From NCBI RefSeq assembly GCF_003614945.1, contig NZ_QYCZ01000001.1, positions 1,134,001 through 1,198,000 on the forward strand: a DNA stretch of 64,000 nt, read 5' to 3'. A program made the position numbers and the translations under genes. Source of the stretch: Bergeyella cardium. Lineage in GTDB: Bacteria; Bacteroidota; Bacteroidia; Flavobacteriales; Weeksellaceae. This document shows positions 25,701 to 35,428 of the stretch, one piece after another. The notes beneath the pieces are model-generated. The model was not told where the DNA came from, ran no database searches, and worked only from the letters and a program-made list of their open reading frames with translations. Position 1 is the first letter of the stretch; each line of letters opens with the position of its first letter.

Positions 25701-26699
25701 TTAGCTTATTTCGTGCGTATCATAGAAAGTATAGATAAAATGGAAAAGAATCACTATAGAAGCATAATCCATTAAATTATTAAAGCGTTTGTATTTAGTA
25801 TCATCTACCCTAATAAAAATAAGCCCCGTAAGTAAATAAGGTGAATACCTAAATGCTGCGATAGGACTAATAAAAAATACCAGTATATAAAGCGCAAGTG
25901 TAGTAATAATTACTGGATGGAAGAATCGCTTCCTTAGAAAAAGATAAGCAACAAAAGTAGCAGACATAAAGACAGCAAAAAATATATAATGTATAATACT
26001 AAATATCTGTTTCTCGCTATATGCATTAAACTTACTATTTATCAACTCAAGCTCTGGTCGGTTTAAAAGAGTACCTACAAATATTACTGATACTAAAAGG
26101 GAAAAAACAATAGTAAAATAATAAAAATACTTCTTACTCTTATGAAAAATAAGCACTATTGGAACAGTAGAACTAAAGTGCATAAACGGAGTAAGATATA
26201 CTAATTTTGTAGTTTTCTTATCATTATAAATCTGATGGATAAAGTATGCAAATATAACATATGGAATCCCATTCCTAAGCAAAACATAGGAGAACAACAA
26301 GTAGTAGAGGGAGAAAAATATCATTTTTTTCCAAGTACGGACATTTTCTGCCCAAATAAGCCATATAAAAAAGCTATTAACAATGATGAAATTAAAGTAA
26401 AACATCAGTTGGAAAACTTCTTTTCTGGTATCTAAAAGGTTTGAACAGAAAGTATGAAGCAAATAGAGATAAGGCTCTTTGGTAAAATAATCAAGTAATT
26501 TCTCTGGTTTCTCCATTCTATACAGATGATAGTATGCCATATAATCTTTGCCCCAACTTACATCTATAGAGAAACGTAAAATAAAACTGAAAACGATAAA
26601 AGCAAATGTAAAAAATGCTTTATGAACAGGATTCTTGTGCAGACATCCTAAATAAAAAAAAAGGAAAGTAATTCCCAAATATAAATGTAACTCATTCAT
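25701..26699 (-). CDS. EpsG/Wzy-like polysaccharide polymerase
   Basis: 332 residues with about ten membrane helices. The EpsG-family pattern is visible: an N-terminal helix pair, then RFSIDVSWGKDYMAYYHLYR, a PYLYLLH segment, HFSSTVPIVL, and C-terminal FRYSPYLLTGLIFIRVDD. It would join lipid-linked repeat units on the periplasmic side. It sits between the GT2 gene (5 bases) and the flippase-like gene (1 base). AT content is high and codon choice visibly different from the housekeeping genes, as usual for variable surface-sugar genes. Confidence 0.8.
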   Translation of the reverse strand: MNELHLYLGITFLFFYLGCLHKNPVHKAFFTFAFIVFSFILRFSIDVSWGKDYMAYYHLYRMEKPEKLLDYFTKEPYLYLLHTFCSNLLDTRKEVFQLMFYFNFIIVNSFFIWLIWAENVRTWKKMIFFSLYYLLFSYVLLRNGIPYVIFAYFIHQIYNDKKTTKLVYLTPFMHFSSTVPIVLIFHKSKKYFYYFTIVFSLLVSVIFVGTLLNRPELELINSKFNAYSEKQIFSIIHYIFFAVFMSATFVAYLFLRKRFFHPVIITTLALYILVFFISPIAAFRYSPYLLTGLIFIRVDDTKYKRFNNLMDYASIVILFHFIYTFYDTHEIS

Positions 26700-26700
26700 T

Positions 26701-27399
26701 TTATCTAATAAATAAAAGAATTAATATTAATACAAAATGAGCACATATTCTACTTGTGGTAATGATGTTAAGCTCTTTTAATCCTTTACCATTATCAATA
26801 GAAGCCATCATCCTTGGATCTATAAACAGGAGGAGACTCATAGCTCCTACTGAATTCAGTACCTGGCTATAAGAACTTAGCATAAGAACTTTCTGCGGAA
26901 AATAAAATGCAATGTAGTAAAGAAAAGTCATACTAAAACCATATACAGATGAAGCTAGAAAAGAAAAACCAAAGAACAAACTGTCTTTCTTAAAATTAAT
27001 AGCCTCCTTTCTAAAAGTAGGATTCAAAATAATCGTGAAATCTTTTTTATACTCTACTTTTCCAAGGAAGAAATTAAGTTTTGATATAATAAATCTTGAT
27101 ATAGCTAAGGAATACCTTCTACTATAAAGCATTATAAGGAGAAGAATGACGAATATGTGTGCAAGGAGGGTCATTAGCCAGATTAAGTCCTTATCTTTTA
27201 CAGACTCGGTATAGTAGGCCATAATAGGTGCGAAGATAAGAATAAACCCCCGAGCAGAATACTGAAAAACATTGATAAGGGAAAAAAGATATCTGAAATT
27301 TTTATTATCGTGAAGATTAAATTTTAAATGATAGGTAAATACATCTATATAAATAGATACAGCATACATTAGTGGAGCTATAAGAAATTTAATATCCAT
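26701..27399 (-). CDS. Amj-family (alternate lipid II flippase type) membrane protein
   Basis: 232 residues with about six membrane helices. It does not look like a canonical Wzx (too short, no 12-14 helix pattern). Features match the Amj/YdaH family as I remember it: an N-terminal helix with DVFTYHLKFN, SLINVFQYSARGFILIFAPI, and near the end LLLFIDPRMMASIDNGKG followed by SRICAHFV. Amj moves lipid II across the membrane in Bacillus subtilis. In this capsule locus, one base from an EpsG-type polymerase and with no other flippase, it is the best candidate to flip the undecaprenyl-linked repeat unit. Confidence 0.65.
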   Translation of the reverse strand: MDIKFLIAPLMYAVSIYIDVFTYHLKFNLHDNKNFRYLFSLINVFQYSARGFILIFAPIMAYYTESVKDKDLIWLMTLLAHIFVILLLIMLYSRRYSLAISRFIISKLNFFLGKVEYKKDFTIILNPTFRKEAINFKKDSLFFGFSFLASSVYGFSMTFLYYIAFYFPQKVLMLSSYSQVLNSVGAMSLLLFIDPRMMASIDNGKGLKELNIITTSRICAHFVLILILLFIR

Positions 27400-27575
27400 C
27401 TTTTTTTCCTTTCTTCAATTATTATAGTTTTTCTTTAGGCTTTTCAAGTATAATATTACTCTCTTCCTATATTCTATTCTAAGCAATTTTGTGATGGCTT
27501 ACTAAATTATCCTTCCATCTTGCAGATTTTTTTAGAAAAATCTCTTATTAGTTTTTAAAAATTTATTACTGATGC

Positions 27576-27583
27576 CAAAGGTA
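27576..27583 (-). promoter_or_regulatory. -7 element (TACCTTTG), internal promoter of the capsule locus
   Basis: Minus-strand TAnnTTTG in the 291-bp gap between the dehydrogenase and flippase genes, giving a leader of about 170 bases. It can drive flippase-to-aminotransferase expression independently of the CapD-Wza-Wzc genes. The gap is otherwise AT-rich without visible genes. Confidence 0.55.
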
Positions 27584-27690
27584 ATGATTATCAATAAATG
27601 TACATTGTCTTCATATAACTTTTTCAGCCTAAAGATCTCTTATTCTATAAGTTTATTAATTTAATAAAATAGCAGATAATAATTTTGGAA

Positions 27691-28974
27691 TTAAAGTCTC
27701 TTATCCACATTCTCAAAAACACCTTTTACATCATAGACTACAGTACTTGAGGTCTTTAAAGTTTCTATATCTAAATTTTTAAAATCTTTATGAGCTACCC
27801 CAAAGATAATTGCATCATACTTCCCATTAGGGAGCTGCTGAGTACTCGTGATACCGTACTCATGCTGAACCTCAGAAGGATTTGCCCAAGGGTCAAAAGT
27901 ACTTACCTTCACACCGAAATCCTCCAAAGCAGAAATGACATCTACGATTTTCGTATTTCGGACATCTGGGCAATTTTCTTTAAAAGTTACCCCAAGCATT
28001 AGGACTTTAGCACCATTGATTTGAATATTCTTCTTAATCATCGCCTTTATCACTTGCTCTGCAACATATTTGCCCATAGAATCGTTCATTCTTCTCCCCG
28101 CAAGGATAATCTCTGGATGATAGCCGTACTCTTGAGCTTTCTGTGCTAAATAATATGGATCTACACCGATGCAATGTCCCCCAACGAGACCTGGCTTAAA
28201 TGGAAGGAAATTCCACTTAGTGCCTGCTGCCTTTAGTACATCGTGAGTATTGATATCCATTAGATTAAATATTTTAGCCAACTCATTTACGAAAGCAATA
28301 TTAATATCTCTTTGAGAATTTTCAATCACTTTTGCTGCTTCAGCAACTTTAATAGTTGGCGCAAGGTGAGTCCCTACTGTAATTACTGATGAATAAAGGT
28401 TATCCACCACTTTTCCGATTTCTGGTGTGGAGCCAGAAGTTACTTTTAGAATTTTCTCTACAGTATGCTCTTTATCACCTGGATTAATCCTTTCAGGGGA
28501 ATATCCAGCAAAGAAATCTTGATTAAATTTCAATCCTGAAGCCTTCTCCACCACAGGGATACAATCTTCCTCCGTTGCCCCAGGATAAACAGTAGATTCG
28601 TAAATAACAATATCTCCTTTTTTGATGACTTTTCCTACGGTCTCACTTGCTTTTACAAGAGGTGTAAGGTCTGGGCGATTATTCCTATCCACAGGTGTAG
28701 GAACAGTGATAATGTAGATATTGGCATCTTTTATATCTTCCAGATTTGATGAGCAGAAAAGTCCGTTAGAACTTGTATTGAATGGGTTTTCTCCAACCAA
28801 AACTGACTTCAAAAGTTCATCAGAAACCTCCAAAGTTTCATCGTGTCCTGCATTGAGTTCTGTAATTCTTTTCTGGTTAATGTCAAATCCTACCACAGGG
28901 AATTTCGTTGCGAATAATCTTGCTAATGGAAGACCGACATATCCTAAACCTATAACTGCTATTTTATGATTCAT
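27691..28974 (-). CDS. UDP-N-acetylhexosamine 6-dehydrogenase (WbpO/TviB type)
   Basis: 427 residues. UDP-glucose/mannose dehydrogenase family: N-terminal NAD fold AVIGLGYVGLPLARLFA, TVPTPVD, YESTVYPGATEE, catalytic loop GYSPERINPGDKEHTVE, AEAAKVIENSQRDINIAFVNE, and the active Cys in PGLVGGHCIGVDPYYLA. The ERINPGD wording favours the UDP-GalNAc/GlcNAc-oxidising WbpO/TviB subgroup over UDP-glucose enzymes. With the 4-epimerase 18 bases upstream it would produce UDP-GalNAcA, as in Vi antigen and Pseudomonas O6 synthesis. Confidence 0.88.
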   Translation of the reverse strand: MNHKIAVIGLGYVGLPLARLFATKFPVVGFDINQKRITELNAGHDETLEVSDELLKSVLVGENPFNTSSNGLFCSSNLEDIKDANIYIITVPTPVDRNNRPDLTPLVKASETVGKVIKKGDIVIYESTVYPGATEEDCIPVVEKASGLKFNQDFFAGYSPERINPGDKEHTVEKILKVTSGSTPEIGKVVDNLYSSVITVGTHLAPTIKVAEAAKVIENSQRDINIAFVNELAKIFNLMDINTHDVLKAAGTKWNFLPFKPGLVGGHCIGVDPYYLAQKAQEYGYHPEIILAGRRMNDSMGKYVAEQVIKAMIKKNIQINGAKVLMLGVTFKENCPDVRNTKIVDVISALEDFGVKVSTFDPWANPSEVQHEYGITSTQQLPNGKYDAIIFGVAHKDFKNLDIETLKTSSTVVYDVKGVFENVDKRL

Positions 28975-28992
28975 TTTTTATATTCTTACTTT

Positions 28993-29982
28993 TTACTTTA
29001 AATTTTCCCAATACCAATCTACAGCTTCTTTTAGTCCCTCTTCAAATTTATGAGTAGGATGGTATCCTAAATTCTTCTGAGCCTTTTCTATACTTGCCAA
29101 TGAATGAGGAACATCTCCCTGACGATTAGGCCCGTGGAGGATTTCTACATTAGCGATTTCAGTATCGTATGCAGAGAGATATTCTTTTAATAATTCTGCC
29201 ATTTGCTTGATAGTTGTTCTGTCTCCCACCGCTGTGTTATACACTTGATTAATAGCTCCCTCATCTTCTGAAATGAGTGCAAGGAGATTCATCTGAACGA
29301 CATTATCTATATAGGTAAAATCTCTGGAATAAGTACCATCTCCATTGATTGTAGGAGACTGATGATTCATCAATTGAATAACAAACTTAGGAATAACCGC
29401 AGCATAGGCTCCATTAGGATCTTGCCTTCTCCCAAATACATTGAAATACCTTAATCCAACAGTATCAAAATTGTAAGTTCGTTTAAATACATCTGCATAA
29501 AGCTCATTTACATATTTTGTAATTGCATAAGGAGAAAGTGGTTTTCCAATAACATTCTCTACCTTTGGTAATGACTGGGAGTCTCCATAAGTAGACGAAC
29601 TCGCGGCATAGACTAACCTTTTTACCGCTGCATCTCTCGCTGCAACGAGCATATTGAGAAAGCCTGATACATTCACATCATTGCTTGTAACAGGGTCATT
29701 GATGGAACGAGGAACAGAGCCCAAAGCAGCCTCATGAAGCACATAATCCTGGCCTTCGCAAGCTTTTTGGCAAGTTTCTAAATCACAAATATCACCTTCT
29801 ATAAGGGAAAATTTAGGATTAGAGAAAAATGGTTCAATATTATGCCTGTGTCCAGTAGCAAAATTATCTAAAACCGTAACTACAGCTCCGATTTCTAATA
29901 ATTTTTCACAAAGATTAGAGCCGATAAAGCCTGCTCCACCCGTAACCAATACCTTTTTATCTTGTAATTTTGAGAAGTCCAT
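28993..29982 (-). CDS. UDP-N-acetylglucosamine 4-epimerase (WbpP/TviC type)
   Basis: 329 residues, extended SDR. TGGAGFIGSNLCEKL binds NAD, HEAALGSVPRSINDP is a hallmark of the WbpP/TviC group that prefers N-acetylated sugars, and catalytic Tyr/Lys lie in SPYAITKYVNE after AASSSTYGD. RDFTYIDNVVQMNL follows. It interconverts UDP-GlcNAc and UDP-GalNAc and pairs with the adjacent dehydrogenase. Eight bases separate it from the Wzc gene. Confidence 0.88.
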   Translation of the reverse strand: MDFSKLQDKKVLVTGGAGFIGSNLCEKLLEIGAVVTVLDNFATGHRHNIEPFFSNPKFSLIEGDICDLETCQKACEGQDYVLHEAALGSVPRSINDPVTSNDVNVSGFLNMLVAARDAAVKRLVYAASSSTYGDSQSLPKVENVIGKPLSPYAITKYVNELYADVFKRTYNFDTVGLRYFNVFGRRQDPNGAYAAVIPKFVIQLMNHQSPTINGDGTYSRDFTYIDNVVQMNLLALISEDEGAINQVYNTAVGDRTTIKQMAELLKEYLSAYDTEIANVEILHGPNRQGDVPHSLASIEKAQKNLGYHPTHKFEEGLKEAVDWYWENLK

Positions 29983-29990
29983 ATTAAACC

Positions 29991-32360
29991 TTATCCTAAT
30001 AATCTTCTGAAAAATCCTTTTTTCTCTTTGCTATGGTAGCCGTAACCATATTTATTGCCATAACCGAGATTAGTCTTGCTTACATCATTAATAACAAAAG
30101 CAACATTGTTGAGCTTATGACTGTTGATATTATCATTTGCAAAATTGATAAGCTCTCGCTCAGTGTACTTAGAACGGGTAACATAAAGCGTGGCATCTGC
30201 AAGCTCCGCGAACAATAATGTATCCGTAACAAGAAGTAAAGGTGCTGTATCTACAATGATATAATCATACTGAGTGCTCAATGTATTGAGGAGCTGCTCA
30301 AATCTACCATTAGAGAGGAGCTCTGTAGGGTTTGGAGGTATCATTCCAGAATAAACTACATCACAATTTGGATTAAATAGCGACTGATGAATGATATCCT
30401 CTACCTGTATATCGTCAGAATGGAGATATTCGGTAAGACCTGCATAGGCACGGCTTTTAGGATCGTATCTCTGCAACTGAGGATTTCGGATATCAGAACC
30501 TATAATGAGCACTTTGGTTCTAGGATTAGCAAGAGTAAGCGCCAGATTGATAGAAGTAAAGGTTTTACCCTCGCCTTTTACAGAAGAGGTAACGAAAACC
30601 ACTTTACCTTTGTGCTTTTTAGGAAGCATAAAGTTCAGATTCGTAATCAGTATTCTAAATGCCTCAGCAACTGGTGAAACATCATTTACTTTAATAATAT
30701 CATCCTCTCCTTTCTTAATGCTTGGCAATTCTGCTATGACAGGAGTGGTGGATAGCTTTTGAATATCATGCTTAGACTTGATTTTATTATCTACAAGCTC
30801 ATAAATATAAATGATAGCTAAAGGAATGAGGAGACCGATAACCAAACCTACAAGCAGGATAATCATATTCTTTGGAGCGACGGGCTTATCAGAGGGGTAT
30901 GCGGTGTCTACCACCCTTGCTTTATCGGCAATAATGGATTGAGTAATGGCAGACTCTTCCCTCTTCTGCAAAAGCAATAGATAGAGGCTTTCTTTTATCT
31001 GCTGCTGTCTTTCTATCCCTCTGAAAAGTTTCTCCATAGAGGGAAGTTGAGAGATTCTGCCAGAGATTTTATTCTGCTCGCTAAGGAATTCATTCCTTGT
31101 GATTTCTAAAGCGATTTTATTCTTTTGTAAAGACTGCAATACAGAGGAACGCATCGCATTAATCTGCTTTGTGAGGTCTATTACGGTAGGATTTTCCTCA
31201 GTAGCGGATTCCAAGAGACGATTTCTCTCAAGGACGAGCTTATTATAGGTAGAAATTACAGTAGAAGCATCTGCATTTTGAAGCCCGACATTAGTTGGGA
31301 GGACTTGGTAAGCTCCTTGTTTGGAGACATAGGATATCAGCGAGTTGGTAAGCTCAAGCTGGGCATCTGCTTCGAGTTGTTTTGCTCTGTTTTCAACGGT
31401 AGTTTCGAGACTGAGCTTAGCTTCGGTAGGGATATCAGTAATTTTATAATCTACTTTGAACTGCTCTTTTTTATTTTCTACATCACCGAGTTCTATGGAG
31501 AGTTTTTTTATTCTTTCATCGATGAAATCGAGGGTTTTTTTAGACTCCGAACTCTTGTCGTCTATCGCATCAATATTATAAGCAATAATGAGGTCATTGA
31601 TAAGATCCTCTGCTTTTTTGATATTAGGGTAATTCATAGAGAGCGCGATAACCGTAGCATCTTTATTGACCAAATCTACTTTTAGAATCTCTTGATAATA
31701 ATTCACTGCCTTTTCAAGCGAAGAAATATGAAGCTCTAATGCAGATACATCTATGTCTTTATTGAGTTTTGGATTGTAGGTCTCGTTTTTAGTGATAATC
31801 ATTTTGGCATAAGGCAGGGAGATGGTCTTCCCAAGCTCAGAGGTGATTTCTTTTTTGAGTTCATCAGAATTGAGGCTCAGTTTATTGCCTTTAACGATAA
31901 GCTCTAAAGGTTTTTTAGGGAAGTCTACATTAGGAGTTTCACTGATAATCTTCACACTAACAGGAGAAGTCTCTTTGTAAAGCTCTACCTTTCTAAAACC
32001 TTTCTTAGCAAAGAGGCTTGCTTGAAAATTATTATTCTGTACAACTTCACGCATTAGTTTTTTGGAGCTGAAAATCTGGATTTCATTATCTATGCTATTG
32101 GTTTTTAATCCACCAAAACCAGACAAATCAGCAAGGAGCCCGAGTTCTGGACTACCAGAGGAATTATCTGCATCTTTTATAAGAACGGTAGACTCCACTT
32201 TATAAACAGGAGTCATAAACTTCAATGCAAAATAAGTAAGAAATAAAGTAAGGAATATACTTATGATAAACCATTTCCAGCGCTGTAAGTAAGGCTTTAT
32301 GATTTCCGCTAAATTAAATTCTTCTGAAGTGTTTGTATCTATCGTTTTTTCTGATGACAT
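29991..32360 (-). CDS. Wzc-like polysaccharide co-polymerase / tyrosine autokinase
   Basis: 789 residues. Cytoplasmic N-terminus, membrane helix ([17 protein letters not shown], about 33-50), large periplasmic coiled-coil part, second helix ([22 protein letters not shown], about 505-530), then the BY-kinase domain with Walker [18 protein letters not shown], Walker A' [14 protein letters not shown] and Walker [11 protein letters not shown]. The tail carries a Tyr cluster ([12 protein letters not shown]) for autophosphorylation, then FFRRLLG. It regulates chain length and export together with Wza. No separate phosphatase gene is present nearby. Confidence 0.93.
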   Translation of the reverse strand: MSSEKTIDTNTSEEFNLAEIIKPYLQRWKWFIISIFLTLFLTYFALKFMTPVYKVESTVLIKDADNSSGSPELGLLADLSGFGGLKTNSIDNEIQIFSSKKLMREVVQNNNFQASLFAKKGFRKVELYKETSPVSVKIISETPNVDFPKKPLELIVKGNKLSLNSDELKKEITSELGKTISLPYAKMIITKNETYNPKLNKDIDVSALELHISSLEKAVNYYQEILKVDLVNKDATVIALSMNYPNIKKAEDLINDLIIAYNIDAIDDKSSESKKTLDFIDERIKKLSIELGDVENKKEQFKVDYKITDIPTEAKLSLETTVENRAKQLEADAQLELTNSLISYVSKQGAYQVLPTNVGLQNADASTVISTYNKLVLERNRLLESATEENPTVIDLTKQINAMRSSVLQSLQKNKIALEITRNEFLSEQNKISGRISQLPSMEKLFRGIERQQQIKESLYLLLLQKREESAITQSIIADKARVVDTAYPSDKPVAPKNMIILLVGLVIGLLIPLAIIYIYELVDNKIKSKHDIQKLSTTPVIAELPSIKKGEDDIIKVNDVSPVAEAFRILITNLNFMLPKKHKGKVVFVTSSVKGEGKTFTSINLALTLANPRTKVLIIGSDIRNPQLQRYDPKSRAYAGLTEYLHSDDIQVEDIIHQSLFNPNCDVVYSGMIPPNPTELLSNGRFEQLLNTLSTQYDYIIVDTAPLLLVTDTLLFAELADATLYVTRSKYTERELINFANDNINSHKLNNVAFVINDVSKTNLGYGNKYGYGYHSKEKKGFFRRLLG

Positions 32361-32434
32361 TCTTTTTTATATTAATCGTTGATGATTTTATCTAATGAAA
32401 AGGAAACAGGCTAAACCCGTGTAATGGCAAGGGA

Positions 32435-33232
32435 TTATTTCCTGATAAACAATGCTAAAAGACCAATAATCACACTGGCTACTGAGATGTATATACCTGC
32501 ATTAGGGTCAAGGCGAGAGGCTTTCTGTCTTGTTTTATTTGCAGGCACATAGATGACATCTCCTTGTTTTAAGATATAGTAGGGAGAATTAATAAAATCT
32601 GCTTTTGAGAGGTCTATCTTAGTTTGCTCTACTCTACCTTCGGTAGTTCGTATGAGGAGGACTTCATCTCTAAGTCCGTAAATGGTAAGGTCTCCTGCTA
32701 AGCTCAGTGCCTGCATTAGGGTACCTTTCCCATCTGATAATATATACTCACCAGGGCGAGTAACCTCTCCCATTACGGAGACTTTAAAATTATTAAGCCG
32801 AACACTTACGGAAGGCTCTTTTATGTATCTTCTGAGTTTATTATAGAGAGTAGATTTTAATCCATCTATCGTCAGTCCCTTTACATTGATTTTACCTAAG
32901 ATCGGCATATCAATAGCTCCCTCATCATCTACTATATAAGTAGGTCCAGAAGCTGTTTGAGAGATGTTCTGAACATTACCTGTAATATTTAAATTCTGTA
33001 ATGCTTTACCCGAAGAATAGCTTTGATTAAAGGGAGCAGCTACATCAGCATCTTTTGCCATCACCATAATAACAAGCTCATCACCTGGTTGCAGAGTAGT
33101 CTGCTGTAATTTATGTGCATTTTCAAGAACTATTTTCTCTATATCTTGCATATAGTTGAGGTTTTTCCTCGGCTCACAAGAGAATAAAAATATTAACCCA
33201 AATAAAGGTAAAATCTGCTTAATAATGTTCAT
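32435..33232 (-). CDS. Wza-like outer-membrane polysaccharide export lipoprotein
   Basis: 265 residues. Lipoprotein leader MNIIKQILPLFGLIFLFSC (Cys 19). Poly_export domain from about 40 (LQPGDELVIMVMAKD, YIVDDEGAIDMPILGKINVK, VSVRLNNFKVSVMGEVTRPG) and an SLBB domain (TLMQALSLAGDLTIYGLRDE; LKQGDVIYVPAN). A C-terminal hydrophobic helix (GIYISVASVIIGLLALFIRK) is typical of the short Bacteroidota form and may be the outer-membrane helix. It lies between Wzc and the CapD gene. Confidence 0.92.
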   Translation of the reverse strand: MNIIKQILPLFGLIFLFSCEPRKNLNYMQDIEKIVLENAHKLQQTTLQPGDELVIMVMAKDADVAAPFNQSYSSGKALQNLNITGNVQNISQTASGPTYIVDDEGAIDMPILGKINVKGLTIDGLKSTLYNKLRRYIKEPSVSVRLNNFKVSVMGEVTRPGEYILSDGKGTLMQALSLAGDLTIYGLRDEVLLIRTTEGRVEQTKIDLSKADFINSPYYILKQGDVIYVPANKTRQKASRLDPNAGIYISVASVIIGLLALFIRK

Positions 33233-33266
33233 TTATATTATTATAAAAAGTGGTGCAAATATACAA

Positions 33267-35222
33267 TTAAAAAACCGAAGACTCATTGTGTTTATCAAGT
33301 CTCTCGTATATGGAGTTATTGCTTTTAAATTCTCTTACTATTTTCTTTATTAGCCTTACTACTTCCATTTTATCATTTTCTTTTGCTAATAATATAAGTT
33401 CATCTGTAAGACTATCTATATCAGCAAACGGCATAGATGGGTCTTTGGAAATCATTATCTTCTCGTGAGTAGTAGGCAGGTTTTTGGTATCATCGCTCAG
33501 GAGTTCTTCATAGAGTTTTTCCCCTGGTCTAAGCCCTGTAAATATAATTTTAATATCTATATCAGGTTCAAAACCTGAGAGCTTTATCATTCTTTTTGCG
33601 AGGTCTACAATTTTTACGGGTTCTCCCATATCAAAAACATAGATTTCACCACCATTACCCATAACCCCTGCGGTAAGAACAAGCTCACACGCCTCTGGAA
33701 TAGTCATAAAATATCGTACAATATCAGGGTGGGTTATGGTTACGGGGCCGCCAGCTTCTATTTGCTTCTTAAAGTAAGGGATTACCGAGCCATTAGAACC
33801 TAAAACATTACCAAATCGAGTGGTAATAAACTTGGTTTTATTCCCCTCCATACCCTGCAATGCCTGCACAAAGAGCTCTGCCGTTCGTTTGGTTGCCCCC
33901 ATTACATTGGTAGGGTTCACCGCTTTATCTGTGGAGACCATTACAAAGCGATTGACATTATATTCACTTGATAACAGTGCCAGATTCTTAGTTCCCAATA
34001 CATTTGCAAGGGTGCCTTCATTAGGATTATTCTCCACAAGAGGCACATGCTTATATGCTGCAGCGTGATAGACCATAGAGAATCTATACTCTTGGAAAAG
34101 CGCCTCTACCCTATCCTTATGGGTAATATCTGCAAGGATAAATTTAATATCCACCTCTGGGAAATTCTGCCTCATTTCGAGTTCTATATCGTATAGAGGA
34201 GTCTCTGCTTGATCAAGTACGACCAATACACTCGGTTTGTACTGTGCTACCTGCCTCACAATTTCACTACCGATAGAGCCTGCACCTCCCGTTACCAGCA
34301 CTGCTTTCCCAAGATGTCTCTGCTCTACTTCTTTATTCTCAATTTTTATCTGCTTTCTGTTGAGCAAATCTTCTATCTGTAATTTTTGTATACCGAGCTT
34401 ATTCTCCTTACTACCGAACTTTTCTATATCTCCAGCCTTCAATACTTGGAGTTTTTTTTCCAAGAAAAGAGCTACCCATTCATCAAGTTCCTTTTTGGAA
34501 ATAATTTCTTTCAGTACAATGATTCCATCTATATCAAGGCTCTCTTTTGTACTTTTTTCAAGATCAGTCTTATGGTAAATTCTCTTTCCGAGTAATTTTG
34601 CACTTTTAGAATCTTTTCTATTGGTAATAAAACCTGTAACTACATATGGTGATTGTGAATTATCTTTTATTGCCTTTGCTATAGCTACAGACTTCTCTCC
34701 CACTCCAAGAACCAACACTTTCTTACCAAAAGTAAGATGCCCATAATCTTTTACTATATAAAACATCTCCTTTACTACCAAACGAAGAGAGAAAAGGAGC
34801 ATACAGGCTATAATACTAAATATAAATAAAAATACTACTGAATGCTGTATAAGCCGAACACCCGTAAACTGTATAATACCATAATTAATAAAACCTACAC
34901 TAATGGTAGAACATAAAATAACAAGTATAAGTTTTAATAAGTCAATGAAGGTAGAATGTCGAATAATCCCCGCAAAAGTTTTGAAGATATACATAAAGAA
35001 GATATTTACCATCAGAATAAAACCACCAACCCCAACACGATGAGAAAAAACTTCTATATTTCCAAAACGTTTAAAAAACCAACAAGCAGTGATTATAGCA
35101 ATAAAAATCAGGAAAATATCTATCAACAAAATAGCCCACCTCGGCAGATATCTCATATCTGAAAGGCTTACAACATTATCTCCACTATAAATTCTCTTCT
35201 TTAATTCTTCAATAGCATTCAT
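33267..35222 (-). CDS. UDP-GlcNAc 4,6-dehydratase, membrane-bound (PglF/CapD type)
   Basis: 651 residues from the ATG at 35222. A longer reading exists but overlaps the -7 element. Four N-terminal membrane helices (about 25-140) and a CoA-binding-like Rossmann region (KKVLVLGVGEKSVAIAKA) precede the catalytic SDR domain with LVTGGAGSIGSEIVRQ, YHAAAYKHVPLVE and FVMVSTDKAVNPTNVMGATK, where Thr-Asp-Lys replaces the classical Tyr site. PglF converts UDP-GlcNAc to the 4-keto-6-deoxy sugar, first step of the bacillosamine-type route whose later enzymes are at 18111 and 23532. First gene of the capsule run. Confidence 0.92.
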   Translation of the reverse strand: MNAIEELKKRIYSGDNVVSLSDMRYLPRWAILLIDIFLIFIAIITACWFFKRFGNIEVFSHRVGVGGFILMVNIFFMYIFKTFAGIIRHSTFIDLLKLILVILCSTISVGFINYGIIQFTGVRLIQHSVVFLFIFSIIACMLLFSLRLVVKEMFYIVKDYGHLTFGKKVLVLGVGEKSVAIAKAIKDNSQSPYVVTGFITNRKDSKSAKLLGKRIYHKTDLEKSTKESLDIDGIIVLKEIISKKELDEWVALFLEKKLQVLKAGDIEKFGSKENKLGIQKLQIEDLLNRKQIKIENKEVEQRHLGKAVLVTGGAGSIGSEIVRQVAQYKPSVLVVLDQAETPLYDIELEMRQNFPEVDIKFILADITHKDRVEALFQEYRFSMVYHAAAYKHVPLVENNPNEGTLANVLGTKNLALLSSEYNVNRFVMVSTDKAVNPTNVMGATKRTAELFVQALQGMEGNKTKFITTRFGNVLGSNGSVIPYFKKQIEAGGPVTITHPDIVRYFMTIPEACELVLTAGVMGNGGEIYVFDMGEPVKIVDLAKRMIKLSGFEPDIDIKIIFTGLRPGEKLYEELLSDDTKNLPTTHEKIMISKDPSMPFADIDSLTDELILLAKENDKMEVVRLIKKIVREFKSNNSIYERLDKHNESSVF

Positions 35223-35253
35223 CTTATACAATCTATTTCCTGTATAGGATTTA

Positions 35254-35261
35254 CAAAAATA
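35254..35261 (-). promoter_or_regulatory. -7 element (TATTTTTG) at the head of the capsule locus
   Basis: Minus-strand TAnnTTTG, 31 bases before the chosen CapD start at 35222. It rules out the upstream in-frame ATG at 35285. Confidence 0.6.
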
Positions 35262-35387
35262 TAAAAAAGCACTTCTAAAATACAATATCGCTCTAGATTA
35301 ATTATCTTTTGCCTAATATTTCTCTTTTTCATAATACTCAAAAGAAAGTTTTACAAAACATACAGACAATTTGTCAGCTCCCAAGCA

Positions 35388-35404
35388 TTGGCAAAAAATT
35401 TGAC
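35388..35404 (+). promoter_or_regulatory. Possible heat-shock or sigma-54-like promoter of grpE-dnaJ
   Basis: TTGGCA and TTTGAC are spaced as -24/-12 boxes 25 bases before the grpE ATG; TTGAC rather than TTGC makes the match imperfect. No TAnnTTTG or CIRCE element is present. GCTCCCA / TGGGAGC also form an inverted pair around this site. Confidence 0.3.
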
Positions 35405-35428
35405 TAATGGGAGCAAAAAATATTCATT

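Noticed and set aside
35223-35285. Upstream ATG giving CapD a 21-residue extension
   Set aside because: The extension covers the predicted -7 element at 35254-35261; the ATG at 35222 matches the usual family start.
35341-35428. CIRCE operator for HrcA in front of grpE
   Set aside because: The TTAGCACTC/GAGTGCTAA arms are absent; only a weak GCTCCCA/TGGGAGC pair is present.
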